In this document: positions 18,171 through 25,940 of the stretch, piece by piece | How positions within the stretch are numbered: position 1 is the first letter of the stretch | How the letters are laid out: every line of letters begins with the position of its first letter | Position numbers and translations under genes: made by a program | Assembly: GCF_020736845.1 (NCBI RefSeq) | Contig: NZ_JAFFQR010000112.1 | Location: 984,911-1,048,910 of the forward strand | Length of the DNA stretch: 64,000 nt | Origin: Paenibacillus farraposensis | GTDB taxonomy: Bacteria; Bacillota; Bacilli; Paenibacillales; Paenibacillaceae | Reading direction: 5' to 3' | The notes under the pieces: generated by a model | Seen by the model: only the letters and a program-made list of their open reading frames with translations | Database searches by the model: none | What the model was told of the DNA's origin: nothing

Positions 18171-18923
18171 TTAATCCCCCACCCGATTCAAAAACATCTT
18201 CGTCCGCTCCAGCTGCGGGTTGCGGAAAATCTGCTCCGGCGTGCCGGATTCGGCAATTTCGCCATTGTCCATAAAAATGACGCGGTCCGCCACATCTCTT
18301 GCAAAATTCATCTCATGGGTCACGATGACCATCGTCATATGCTCCTCAGCCAGCTTTTTGATGACTCGCAGCACCTCGCCTGTCAGCTCGGGATCAAGCG
18401 CCGAGGTCGGCTCATCGAACAGCAAAATGTCGGGATTCATCATCATCGCCCGGGCAATCGCCACCCGTTGCTTCTGTCCGCCCGACAGCCGGGACGGATA
18501 CGCATCGGCTTTATCCGCTAAGCCGACTTTGGCCAACAGCTCGGCGCTTTGACGGCGCAACTCAGCCTTGCCTGCCTTTTTCACCAGTTTGGGAGCCAGC
18601 TCCAGATTATCCTGCACCGTCAAGTGAGGAAACAGATTAAAATGCTGGAACACCATACCCATCCCGGTGGTGATGCTTTTGATGTCACCAGCCGAGGCGT
18701 ACTGACCATTTTCCACCAGTGCTTTATCGTGAATGCGGATCGTCCCGCCCGTCACATCCTCCAGATGCACCAGGCTGCGCAGCATGGTACTTTTGCCTGA
18801 ACCTGAAGGACCGATGACGGCTACAACCTCCCCCGCCTTAACGTTAAAGCTCACTCTTTTCAGAACATCGAGCGTGCCGAACGATTTTTTTAAATCGGTA
18901 ACTTCTATTGCATTAGTGTTCAT
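18171..18923 (-). CDS. Polar amino-acid ABC transporter, ATP-binding protein
   Basis: The 250-aa ATPase has Walker A GPSGSGKST (near residue 39), Q-loop VFQHFNLFPHLT, signature LSGGQKQR, Walker B ILLFDEPTSALDPE and the switch His in VTHEM. This is the GlnQ/TcyN type of the polar amino-acid uptake family. It is the last gene of a binding protein - permease - ATPase operon on the minus strand, 15 bases after the permease stop. It powers import of a polar amino acid; the substrate cannot be named from sequence alone. Confidence 0.92.
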   Translation of the reverse strand: MNTNAIEVTDLKKSFGTLDVLKRVSFNVKAGEVVAVIGPSGSGKSTMLRSLVHLEDVTGGTIRIHDKALVENGQYASAGDIKSITTGMGMVFQHFNLFPHLTVQDNLELAPKLVKKAGKAELRRQSAELLAKVGLADKADAYPSRLSGGQKQRVAIARAMMMNPDILLFDEPTSALDPELTGEVLRVIKKLAEEHMTMVIVTHEMNFARDVADRVIFMDNGEIAESGTPEQIFRNPQLERTKMFLNRVGD

Positions 18924-18938
18924 ATCCCGACATTCCTT

Positions 18939-19598
18939 TTACTCAAATTTAAACCGTTTTTCCAGTACCCTGAAGAATAGCGTCAGCACCAGAGCCATCA
19001 ACAAATAAATAACCGCCGCTACAACATAAGGTACAATCGTAAAATCCCGGTTCACAGCCGTATTGGCAAAATGCAGCAGTTCCGGTACCGCCACCGCATA
19101 GAGCAGCGCCGTATCTTTCACCAGCGTTGTCGCCTCATTGGTGACCGAGGGCAAAGCAATCCGCACCATTTGCGGTACAATGACTCTGATCAACGTCTGT
19201 GACTTGCTCAAGCCCAGCACCTGCGAAGCCTCGTATTGACCTTTATCAATCGACAACATCCCGCCTCGGAAAATTTCAGCAAAATAAGCAGCATAATTCA
19301 GCACAAATGCCAGCACCGCTGCCGTTGTCCGATCCAGAACGAGATATTCCCCGATGACAGGCAGCATAGGCAGACCAAAACAAAAGAACAACAATTGCAG
19401 CAGAAGCGGCGTGCCGCGTATAACATAAATGTACGTATGCATCAGCCAGGCAATTGGCTTAATCCGGCTTTTCGCTAGCAACGTAACGATAAAACCCAGC
19501 GGAATGGACAGAACGAGCGTGATAAAAAATAAAATAACCGTCATCTGTGCCCCTTCAAGCATAGGCTTCATAATTCGCAAAATATATTCCATACTCAT
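18939..19598 (-). CDS. Polar amino-acid ABC transporter, permease
   Basis: The 219-aa membrane protein has the HisM/GlnP layout of about five segments. The conserved YIYVIRGTPLLLQLLFFCFG block is near residue 56, AYFAEIFRGGMLSIDKGQ follows, and the EAA-like coupling loop is EASQVLGLSKSQTLIRVIVP. It partners the ATPase downstream and the lipoprotein upstream, and probably forms a homodimeric pore. No lesion is seen. Confidence 0.92.
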   Translation of the reverse strand: MSMEYILRIMKPMLEGAQMTVILFFITLVLSIPLGFIVTLLAKSRIKPIAWLMHTYIYVIRGTPLLLQLLFFCFGLPMLPVIGEYLVLDRTTAAVLAFVLNYAAYFAEIFRGGMLSIDKGQYEASQVLGLSKSQTLIRVIVPQMVRIALPSVTNEATTLVKDTALLYAVAVPELLHFANTAVNRDFTIVPYVVAAVIYLLMALVLTLFFRVLEKRFKFE

Positions 19599-19638
19599 AA
19601 CTTTCGACTCCTAAACCCTTAGTTCAATTCATTACGTA

Positions 19639-20406
19639 TTAGTTCAATACTTTATCTTCACCGAACCATTTTTTTGAAATCTCAGCGGCTTTTCCGTTCT
19701 TGTGCAGCTCATCCAAGGCGGATTGCAACTGTGTCAACAGCTTTTCATTTCCTTTTTTCACACCGATGCCGTATTCCTCAGGAGCCAGTGATTCATCAAG
19801 CAGCTTATACGTTCCTTTTTCCTTGGACATATAATATTTGGCTACCACCTCATCAATGACAACCGCATCCAGACGTCCTGTCTTCAGGTCCGTCAAAGCG
19901 AGAACGTTATCCGGATACTCGGGCACTTGCTTCAATTTGCCTTTGATCGAGCTTGCGTCCAATGCATCGGCTGCCGAGGACAACGTTTGGATACCCACAG
20001 TTTTGCCCGCCAAATCAGCCAGCTTGGAAATACTGGAAGCAGCCGGAACGACAATGACCTGACTATTTTTGAGATATGGCTTCGTGAACAGCACTTTTTG
20101 CTTACGCTCATTGGTAATGGTGTATCCATTCCAAATGAGATCAATACGTCCGCTGTTCAGCTCAGATTCCTTGGAAGACCAGTCAATCGGCTGAAATTCC
20201 ACCTGTTTGCCCATCTGTTCCCCAGCCGCCTTCGCATAGTCAATATCAAAGCCGGTCAATTCATTATTTTCATCTCTAAAGCCCATCGGCGCAAATTTAT
20301 CATCAATTCCAATAATCAACTTGCTGCTATCCTTACCGCCGGAACACCCGGCCAATATGATCATAATCACTCCAATCATCATTGTAAACATGACTGTTTT
20401 TCTCAT
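19639..20406 (-). CDS. Polar amino-acid ABC transporter, substrate-binding lipoprotein
   Basis: The 255-aa product starts MRKTVMFTMMIGVIMIILAG and carries a lipobox LAGC. It is a family-3 solute-binding protein: MGFRDENNELTGFDIDYAKA gives the ligand-binding first strand, then WSSKESELNSGRIDLIWNGY. The frame opens 18 codons earlier, but the GGAGGGGAAAAAG site fits the ATG at 20406. It is anchored outside the membrane and feeds the permease at 18939-19598. Confidence 0.92.
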   Translation of the reverse strand: MRKTVMFTMMIGVIMIILAGCSGGKDSSKLIIGIDDKFAPMGFRDENNELTGFDIDYAKAAGEQMGKQVEFQPIDWSSKESELNSGRIDLIWNGYTITNERKQKVLFTKPYLKNSQVIVVPAASSISKLADLAGKTVGIQTLSSAADALDASSIKGKLKQVPEYPDNVLALTDLKTGRLDAVVIDEVVAKYYMSKEKGTYKLLDESLAPEEYGIGVKKGNEKLLTQLQSALDELHKNGKAAEISKKWFGEDKVLN

Positions 20407-20647
20407 CTTTTTCCCCTCCAGCGATGGTGACCTCCGTATCCAAGGACAGACTGCAAACACTTTAGTTCGTTAACACGTTATCAGAGTATCATCATAACAT
20501 ACCGCAGGATATTCGTCGAGAGAAATACGCTGAATCTTGGCCTTATAAAGATGGAAAACCTGTGACAAAAATTTGACCGATGGTCTATAAATGTAAAACC
20601 TTACCTTGACACGTCACCTAAACCGTTTTATTTTCCCTAGCCTCAAA

Positions 20648-20692
20648 CAAAAAGGCGCAGCCTTCCAATCCAACAGAAGCACTGCGCCTTCT
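20648..20692 (-). terminator. Rho-independent terminator
   Basis: AAGGCGCAG pairs with CTGCGCCTT around a loop, and on the minus strand the stem is followed by TTTTTGTTTG. It overlaps the end of the broken ATP-grasp gene. Between 20407 and 20647 no gene is seen; it should hold the promoter of the ABC operon. Confidence 0.75.
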
Positions 20693-20900
20693 ACCATAAT
20701 CCACGGTTCATCACAGCCTTTTTCAAGCTTGTAATAAAACGCTTCGAGGTCTGTGTGTTCCGGCAGCCCCGAAACCTGTCCGTCCCCCAATTGACCAGCT
20801 CTGTATCAAAACCAAGACTGCATGCAACCTCATATTCTTCACGGTAATCCATATCCACACTTTTGGAATCCAAAGGGTCGCTGCAAAATAGAAGATGCAT
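20691..20900 (-). pseudogene. ATP-grasp (DUF4343-like) gene with internal deletion
   Basis: The frame from ATG 20900 gives MHLLFCSDPLDSKSVDMDYR then EEYEVACSLGFDTELV, which looks like the N-terminus of an ATP-grasp enzyme. Right after that the adjacent frame reads GDGQVSGLPEHTDLEAFYYK then LEKGCDEPWIMV, which looks like the C-terminus of the same family. The middle (probably well over 100 codons) is missing and the two ends are joined out of frame, so this is a deletion-derived remnant. Confidence 0.65.
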
Positions 20901-20911
20901 ATGATCTTTGC

Positions 20912-21428
20912 CTATGCTCCGTTTCTATTTAACTTGTTCATTTTATCTATAAATTTATAATCCCATCTCTCTGATCCAACCCGGGTTTTCAACAATTCTT
21001 TAAACCGCCGACGCTCTAATCTACTTGAAAATTCGCTTGGGAACCAATACAAACTTATGATGAGGCAGCAATATATAAAAGGCAGTCAGCGTACTAATAA
21101 CCCCCTTTACTTCATCCCAGTTGTAACCCGCAGAGTATGTAAAATGGAGGCCCTCTTTTGAAAATTCATATTCTTTTTCAATAGACCATTGTGGATGATT
21201 AAGGTATTTTGCTTTCACTTCCTTGATAGTAAAAAAAGGAATTACTATAAAAATTAAGAATAGAAAGAAGAACTCCGCTATCGTATTAGGAGCAACTTCA
21301 TCATCTATTATAATATTATATGTAGCCATAATGACCATTAAAAACTGAATTGAAGCAAAAAGCTTAAGCCTCGTAGACTTCTGATACATCAAACAAAAAT
21401 TGAACAATAGGATATCTTCTCCGATTAG
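20912..21428 (-). pseudogene. YcxB-like membrane protein, truncated and frameshifted
   Basis: The main frame (21021-21407) has two membrane segments (FASIQFLMVIMATYNI and FFFLFLIFIVIPFF) and the YcxB-type tail YNWDEVKGVISTLTAFYILL then KFVLVPKRIF. Upstream the frame continues in EDILLFNFC, matching the family's N-terminal pattern, but no start is left. After PKRIF the next frame reads SSRLERRRFKELLKTRVGSE and stops at 20912. Adding one T to the TTTT run near 21025 would restore the join. Both ends are therefore damaged. Confidence 0.55.
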
Positions 21429-21434
21429 CGAGTT

Positions 21435-21675
21435 TTAAAAGTCCAACTGTTGCTCGCTGATTTCCAGAAAAAAAGCTGTAGATGGTATAGATATTGTCAC
21501 TGAGCATGCCGTCACCGATGCCGACGACGTGTTCTCCCCAGCCTGCGGCTGCGCTGGAACTAATGTCCGAACCTGCGTCACCAGTGCAGTCCCACGCGAC
21601 AAAATAAGACCTGCACCATATCCGGCAACAGTCTGGGTCGTTTTACCTAAAGTGTGTTTTCCCGCAGATTGGCTA
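21435..21675 (-). pseudogene. Secreted toxin/effector remnant downstream of WXG100 gene
   Basis: Directly after the WXG100 stop, minus-strand frames contain GDAGSDISSSAAAGWGEHVV then GIGDGMLSDNIYTIYSFF. This is a Gly/Ala-rich pre-toxin-like segment with no start. It breaks off at 21435 against the YcxB fragment. It reads as a leftover of a larger type VII effector; the family assignment is inference. Confidence 0.4.
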
Positions 21676-22074
21676 TCAGGATGATTCGTCCGGATTGTTT
21701 GTCTGCTTGGCAGGGTCGCCAGTGAAGCTTTCATCTTCTTCGTCGTCCGTATGCGATGCACTGGCGTTCATCGCCGCTGCCAAAGCTGTCCAGAAGCCGC
21801 GCGTGCTCTCACCATCCGCATTTCTGAACTTTGCAGCAATGCTCTTCAGCTCGATTTCAATGGATTGAACCTTGTTTAATGCAGAAGAAAGTGTATATTT
21901 AGCTGTCCGATAGTCGTTATAAAAGCGATTTTTCTCCATACCGTCCCACTGGCTGTGAAGGTTGCTCATTATGCGATCTAGGCCATTCAGCTGGTTATAC
22001 AGCGTTCGGTGGGCATTGGCAAATTGGGAGGCCAAGCTGTCCAACTGCTCCGGGTTAACTTGGATTTTTTTCAT
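21676..22074 (-). CDS. WXG100-family type VII secretion protein
   Basis: The 132-aa product begins MKKIQVNPEQLDSLASQFAN and is predicted helical. The helix-turn-helix core contains SQWDGMEKNRFYNDY, the WxG-type turn motif of ESAT-6-like proteins, followed by a second long helix. A polar 40-residue tail (DDEEDESFTGDPAKQTNNP) extends it beyond the usual 100 residues. The open frame reaches 22113, but the ATG at 22074 matches family starts. It would be exported by a type VII (Yuk/Ess) system, not present in this window. Downstream toxin and YcxB genes are broken. Confidence 0.75.
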   Translation of the reverse strand: MKKIQVNPEQLDSLASQFANAHRTLYNQLNGLDRIMSNLHSQWDGMEKNRFYNDYRTAKYTLSSALNKVQSIEIELKSIAAKFRNADGESTRGFWTALAAAMNASASHTDDEEDESFTGDPAKQTNNPDESS

Positions 22075-22273
22075 GATAATCACAACCCATCTACGAAAAT
22101 AGGAGATAGACATTAGATTTTACAATAATCCTCATTTCATATTGTAAGCTATAAAAGTCAGGTATTCATGAGGATTTATACGTATTTGTATATTCACAAG
22201 CAGATCCTTTGATATAATGAGTCCATATGAATCAATTTCGACAATAACAATATTGAAAGTTAGGTGCAGGGAC

Positions 22274-23056
22274 ATGATAGACAAAAAAATCATCTTTTTC
22301 GATATCGATGGTACATTGCTGGACGATGACAAGAAAATGCCATTAACAGCAAAAAAGGCTGTCTTTGCTTTGAAGGAGCAAGGGCATGAGGTAGCTATTG
22401 CAACAGGCCGCGCGCCTTTTATGTTCAAGGAAATTCGTGAGCAGTTGGAAATTGATTCCTATGTCAGCTTTAATGGGCAATATGTGGTGCTGCGCGGGGA
22501 AGTCGTAGCTACCAATCCGTTAAACAGAGAAGCTTTGCAGGCGATGACAGATCTGGCCCTCACACATAATCATGCTCTCGTATATATGGATCATATGGCC
22601 ATGAAGGCCAATATTCCTAACGATGAACTTGTGGAGAAAGCAGTCCAAACGCTTAAGGCCAAAATTTCGGTTGGGTACGATCCGCTCTATTTCCAGGGAA
22701 AAGATATCTATCAGACGCTGCTGATGTGTACGGCCGAAGAGGAGCCGTTTTATGAAGCGGTATTCAACACTTTTGATTTTGTACGCTGGCATCCGAGTTC
22801 TGTGGACGTTGTTCCTCACACTGGCTCCAAAGCGAAGGGTATTCGTGAAATCACAGCCAGACTGGGCATTGCCGAAGAGAATCAATACGCTTTTGGCGAT
22901 GGATTGAATGATGTCGAAATGTTGGCCACTATACATAATAGCGTAGCGATGGGCAACGCTTGTGATGAGGCCAAGGCTGCGGCTAAAATGGTGACCAAAC
23001 GCGCAGATGAGGACGGCATTTTGTATGGGCTGCAAAAGCTTGGTTTGTTAAGCTAA
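22274..23056 (+). CDS. Cof-type HAD-IIB phosphatase (YkrA-like)
   Basis: The 260-aa product has HAD motif I FFDIDGTLLDDD (nucleophile Asp near residue 9), motif II near AIATGRAPFM, and motif IV FGDGLNDVEML near residue 217. The C2B-type cap between them marks it as a Cof/YkrA-like sugar or cofactor phosphatase. The ATG at 22274 follows a GGTGCAGGG site; an upstream in-frame ATG at 22217 lacks one. A TATAAT at 22213-22218 may be the promoter -10 element. The gene stands alone. Confidence 0.88.
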   Translation: MIDKKIIFFDIDGTLLDDDKKMPLTAKKAVFALKEQGHEVAIATGRAPFMFKEIREQLEIDSYVSFNGQYVVLRGEVVATNPLNREALQAMTDLALTHNHALVYMDHMAMKANIPNDELVEKAVQTLKAKISVGYDPLYFQGKDIYQTLLMCTAEEEPFYEAVFNTFDFVRWHPSSVDVVPHTGSKAKGIREITARLGIAEENQYAFGDGLNDVEMLATIHNSVAMGNACDEAKAAAKMVTKRADEDGILYGLQKLGLLS

Positions 23057-23144
23057 CAGGCGATGGGCTAATTGGATATGTTTTAGGAAAAATAAGCTTT
23101 TTCGAAAAACTTACATCTGAGAAAATAGGGGGTTGTGTTTGGAA

Positions 23145-23936
23145 ATGGAGACGGAAGGCTTACGTAATGTCGAACAGCTAGCTATGAAGAAGTACAAAAT
23201 TTACAAGCAAAGCCTGCTCCGGTATTTGGCACGTTCCATGCTGGCAAGTATGTTCATCGGCTTCGGCGTCATTGTAGCGTTCAAGACGGGCAACTTCTTT
23301 TACATGGAGCATTCTCCATTCACTTATCCCATGGCGGCAGTCACGTTCGGGGCAGCCATCATTTTGATCGCATACGGCGGCGGGGATTTGTTTACAGGCA
23401 ACACCTTCTATTACACCTATGCGGCGCTCCGCAAAAAACTGCGCTGGGGACAGGTGCTTCGGCTGTGGACTGCCAGCTATAGCGGCAATTTGCTGGGTGC
23501 CGGGGTGTTTGCACTCCTTATTTATTTGACTGGACTTTTTGATTCCTCCAGCGTGAACAGCTTTCTGCTGAACGTGGTTGAACATAAAATGGAAGCGCCT
23601 GCAATGCAGCTGTTTTTCCGGGCTATTTTGTGTAATTGGCTGGTCTGCCTTGCCTTTTTTGTTCCGATGTTTATGAAGGAAAATGGTGCGAAAATGTTTT
23701 CGATGATGCTGTTTGTATTCTGCTTTTTCATCTCGGGGTACGAACATAGCATAGCCAATATGTGTACCTTCGCGATTGCACTCGTGCTGGACCATCCGGG
23801 CACCGTCTCTATCGCCGGCTTGATTCATAATCTGGTTCCGGTTACACTCGGGAATCTGGTTGGCGGTGTGCTGCTTATGGGAGTTATGTACTACTCGGTG
23901 AATCTTCCGTTTTTGGATCAAGAGGAGGAGCTTTAA
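23145..23936 (+). CDS. Formate/nitrite transporter family (FNT) protein
   Basis: The 263-aa membrane protein has six segments and FNT landmarks: ARSMLASMFIGFGVIVAF near the start, GGGDLFTGNTFYY, SYSGNLLGAGVFA, LCNWLVCLAFFVP and SGYEHSIANM. FNT proteins form pentameric channels for formate, nitrite or related anions. A GGGGG run sits 12 bases before this ATG and 6 bases before an in-frame TTG at 23139, so the true start may be two codons earlier. A strong terminator follows immediately. Confidence 0.9.
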   Translation: METEGLRNVEQLAMKKYKIYKQSLLRYLARSMLASMFIGFGVIVAFKTGNFFYMEHSPFTYPMAAVTFGAAIILIAYGGGDLFTGNTFYYTYAALRKKLRWGQVLRLWTASYSGNLLGAGVFALLIYLTGLFDSSSVNSFLLNVVEHKMEAPAMQLFFRAILCNWLVCLAFFVPMFMKENGAKMFSMMLFVFCFFISGYEHSIANMCTFAIALVLDHPGTVSIAGLIHNLVPVTLGNLVGGVLLMGVMYYSVNLPFLDQEEEL

Positions 23937-23974
23937 AAAAGAAGCCTTGGGGACTGCATTCCCCAGGCTTCTTT
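23935..23974 (+). terminator. Rho-independent terminator after the FNT gene
   Basis: GAAGCCTTGGGG pairs with CCCCAGGCTTC across a short loop and is followed by TTTGC. Upstream AAAAAA means it can also act on the minus strand after the HPr-like gene. Confidence 0.85.
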
Positions 23975-24025
23975 GCATTACTTCGAAATCGTATGCAGAA
24001 TCTACAGGTGCTGCTTTCTTGCCAT

Positions 24026-24271
24026 TTATCCTTCTTGAGCAGGAAAATGAATAAATTCCTCCAGCTCTTGAAAAAGCTTCTTGGGATTAACATTGTCAGG
24101 TACAACCAGAGTGAGCGGCTCATCCAGCTTCAGCACATACATGCCCAGAATGGATTTGGCATCTGCCATGCCGCTTTTGCCGTGAATCCAGATGTCATAC
24201 GTATAATTGGATACGATTTGATTGATTTTCTCAATATCCTTAACGTCTTTTACCTTAATGGGTGTCATCAT
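24026..24271 (-). CDS. HPr-like phosphocarrier-fold protein
   Basis: The 81-aa product begins MMTPIKVKDVKDIEKINQIV and contains HGKSGMADAKSILGMYVLKL, matching the second helix of HPr (GxADAKSILGxxxL with the Ser46-like position in AKSI). The His15 active site of true HPr (GxHARP) is absent, so it is not a sugar PTS phosphocarrier and may be regulatory. A GGAG site lies 9 bases before the ATG pair at 24271. It stands alone between terminators. Confidence 0.75.
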   Translation of the reverse strand: MMTPIKVKDVKDIEKINQIVSNYTYDIWIHGKSGMADAKSILGMYVLKLDEPLTLVVPDNVNPKKLFQELEEFIHFPAQEG

Positions 24272-24367
24272 TGTACAGCACTCCTCTGCGCCTGAATTGG
24301 GCTTGCCAGGCAAGCCTTAACATCACTTTACCCCATTCTTGAAGCTTGCTGCAAAATTTTATTTAGT

Positions 24368-25234
24368 CTAAAAAATAACGTGCGGCGCGGAGCTGATTTT
24401 CCAGTAACTTCCGACCTTTTCGAAGTTGACTGTGATTTTCTCGTTCGCCTTCTTCGCTGCTGCCGGATAAGGCACAGTCAGCAGGTAACTGCGTTTCACT
24501 GGAGTCATCGTTACCATTTTCGCCGTAGCCCGGTTAAACTCTAGCAAATTACCGCCGTCTACAGCCAGCTGTGCCAGTTTACCGTTGATTTCAACAAAAA
24601 ATTTGCCCGCAAATAACTCACTCGCCTGCTTGGTGTAAGCCTGCGTCAGATAGTTGATCAGCTTGGTCTTGGTGCCGATGTCGTCGGACAGGTAGCGGTA
24701 GCTTTTGCCGTTCCATTGGAACGTCTCCCCCACCGCGCTGCCACCGCTGATCGCGTACAGATAACGCGACTGCGCCTCCAGCACAAGCTGAATCGCGCTC
24801 TCGTGATTCAGCTTATCCAACTGCGTTGGCTTCACGCTGTTAGCCGCGGCGGCTGGCACCGAAGCGGACGGCGGCTGCGGAGTCGTCGGCTTCGCAGTCG
24901 ACGGCACGGCTGGAGCAGCTGCTGGCGCTACCGACGCGGATGAACGCGGTGCTGGCACAGATGGAGTTGCTGGTGCAGCGGCTTTGGCGGAACCTGCGCC
25001 TGTGGCCGGGATTGATGCAGCTGGTGCGGACGGAGCTGGCGGGGCCGGTGGCGTAACCAGCGCAGATGCCGCTGGTGTTGGCACCTGGGCCGGGACGGCT
25101 GCGGACGGACTGGCAACGCCCGGTTGCGTTGCTTCCGCTGGCACAGTGACAGCGGGTGCTGCGGCTGCGGCCTGCGCTACGCTCATAAGTGCGGCTGTGA
25201 TGCACAGCGCGAATAGCTTCGTGTTTATTTTCAT
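24368..25234 (-). CDS. Secreted IseA (YoeB)-like DL-endopeptidase inhibitor
   Basis: A signal peptide (MKINTKLFALCITAALMSVA, cleavage near AQAAAA) is followed by an unusual 120-residue Pro/Ala/Ser/Thr-rich linker and then a C-terminal domain. That domain has the IseA pattern WNGKSYRYLSDDIGTKTKLI, NYLTQAYTK and VEINGKLAQLAVDGGNLLEF. IseA proteins bind and restrain cell-wall DL-endopeptidases. The long linker suggests it reaches through the wall. An upstream frame reaches 25279, but GGGGGTG before the ATG at 25234 sets the start. Confidence 0.8.
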   Translation of the reverse strand: MKINTKLFALCITAALMSVAQAAAAAPAVTVPAEATQPGVASPSAAVPAQVPTPAASALVTPPAPPAPSAPAASIPATGAGSAKAAAPATPSVPAPRSSASVAPAAAPAVPSTAKPTTPQPPSASVPAAAANSVKPTQLDKLNHESAIQLVLEAQSRYLYAISGGSAVGETFQWNGKSYRYLSDDIGTKTKLINYLTQAYTKQASELFAGKFFVEINGKLAQLAVDGGNLLEFNRATAKMVTMTPVKRSYLLTVPYPAAAKKANEKITVNFEKVGSYWKISSAPHVIF

Positions 25235-25345
25235 CTTAATATACACCCCCATAAGTATAAGCCTGCATAAACTGCACACGTTACTATTATAAGAAACCTG
25301 CGTCTTGATTGGGTTGCTAAATTGTTTCTATTTTCCTTTATTTGC

Positions 25346-25579
25346 TCATTCGGCACGAAGTTTGTCCGCATTTGTCCTGCATGGCTCTTCTGGCTGCTTC
25401 ACTCGCTTTACCTCTATCTCTTCCAGGGATTGTGATAGTTGCTTAACAGATCGGTCAAGCTGCTCCAATCTGCGGCTGAGGGTGACCAGAATATATTTTA
25501 ACAGAATCAGACTTAATGCAGCGGGGAATCCGACATTGGTTGCGAGCTCAATTATGCCTTCGGTCGTCAGATAAATCAC
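25346..25579 (-). CDS. Small membrane protein, YvrJ-like
   Basis: The 77-aa product has one N-terminal membrane segment (NVGFPAALSLILLKYILVTL) and a charged coiled C-terminal part (RRLEQLDRSVKQLSQSLEEI). The start is a GTG behind AAGGAGG. The NVGFPxALSxxLL pattern followed by a coiled segment resembles the YvrJ family. Function is unknown. Confidence 0.65.
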   Translation of the reverse strand: MIYLTTEGIIELATNVGFPAALSLILLKYILVTLSRRLEQLDRSVKQLSQSLEEIEVKRVKQPEEPCRTNADKLRAE

Positions 25580-25867
25580 ATATCCAGCCTCCTTTTTCTT
25601 ACGTATGTTTCACCAATAGGAACTAGTGTTCCCATTATTGCAAAAAGCATACTTTGTCTCTCTTCTAAAAAAGAAGGCTGTAAAGATGATCCTCATCTAT
25701 CCAGTAATTTCCTGTTTTCACTGATGTCGTTCTCTTTTTTGCCCCATCACATTCTGGCAGTACAAGCCCACTAGCATCAGATTAAGAGCGCATATGGAAA
25801 TCCATCCTCCCAAGCTAATATCAATTTGCAAATAATCAAAATCGGAAAAAGACTAAATAAATTACAC

Positions 25868-25903
25868 AACAAAAAGAGCTCCGATCAACCCGAAGCTCTT
25901 TCG
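25868..25903 (-). terminator. Rho-independent terminator after the rhamnogalacturonan lyase gene
   Basis: AAAGAGCT pairs with AGCTCTTT and on the minus strand is followed by TTGTTG. The remainder of 25580-25940 shows no gene; the part near 25580-25700 should include the promoter of the YvrJ-like gene. Confidence 0.75.
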
Positions 25904-25940
25904 TATTTTGGTTCATTCGTTATTCCATTCCGGCCTTAAA

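Noticed and set aside
23178..23978. 266-aa minus-strand open frame opposite the FNT gene
   Set aside because: It is the complement of a clear membrane protein gene, has low-complexity His/Gln/Arg-rich content and no ribosome binding site. It is an antisense shadow.
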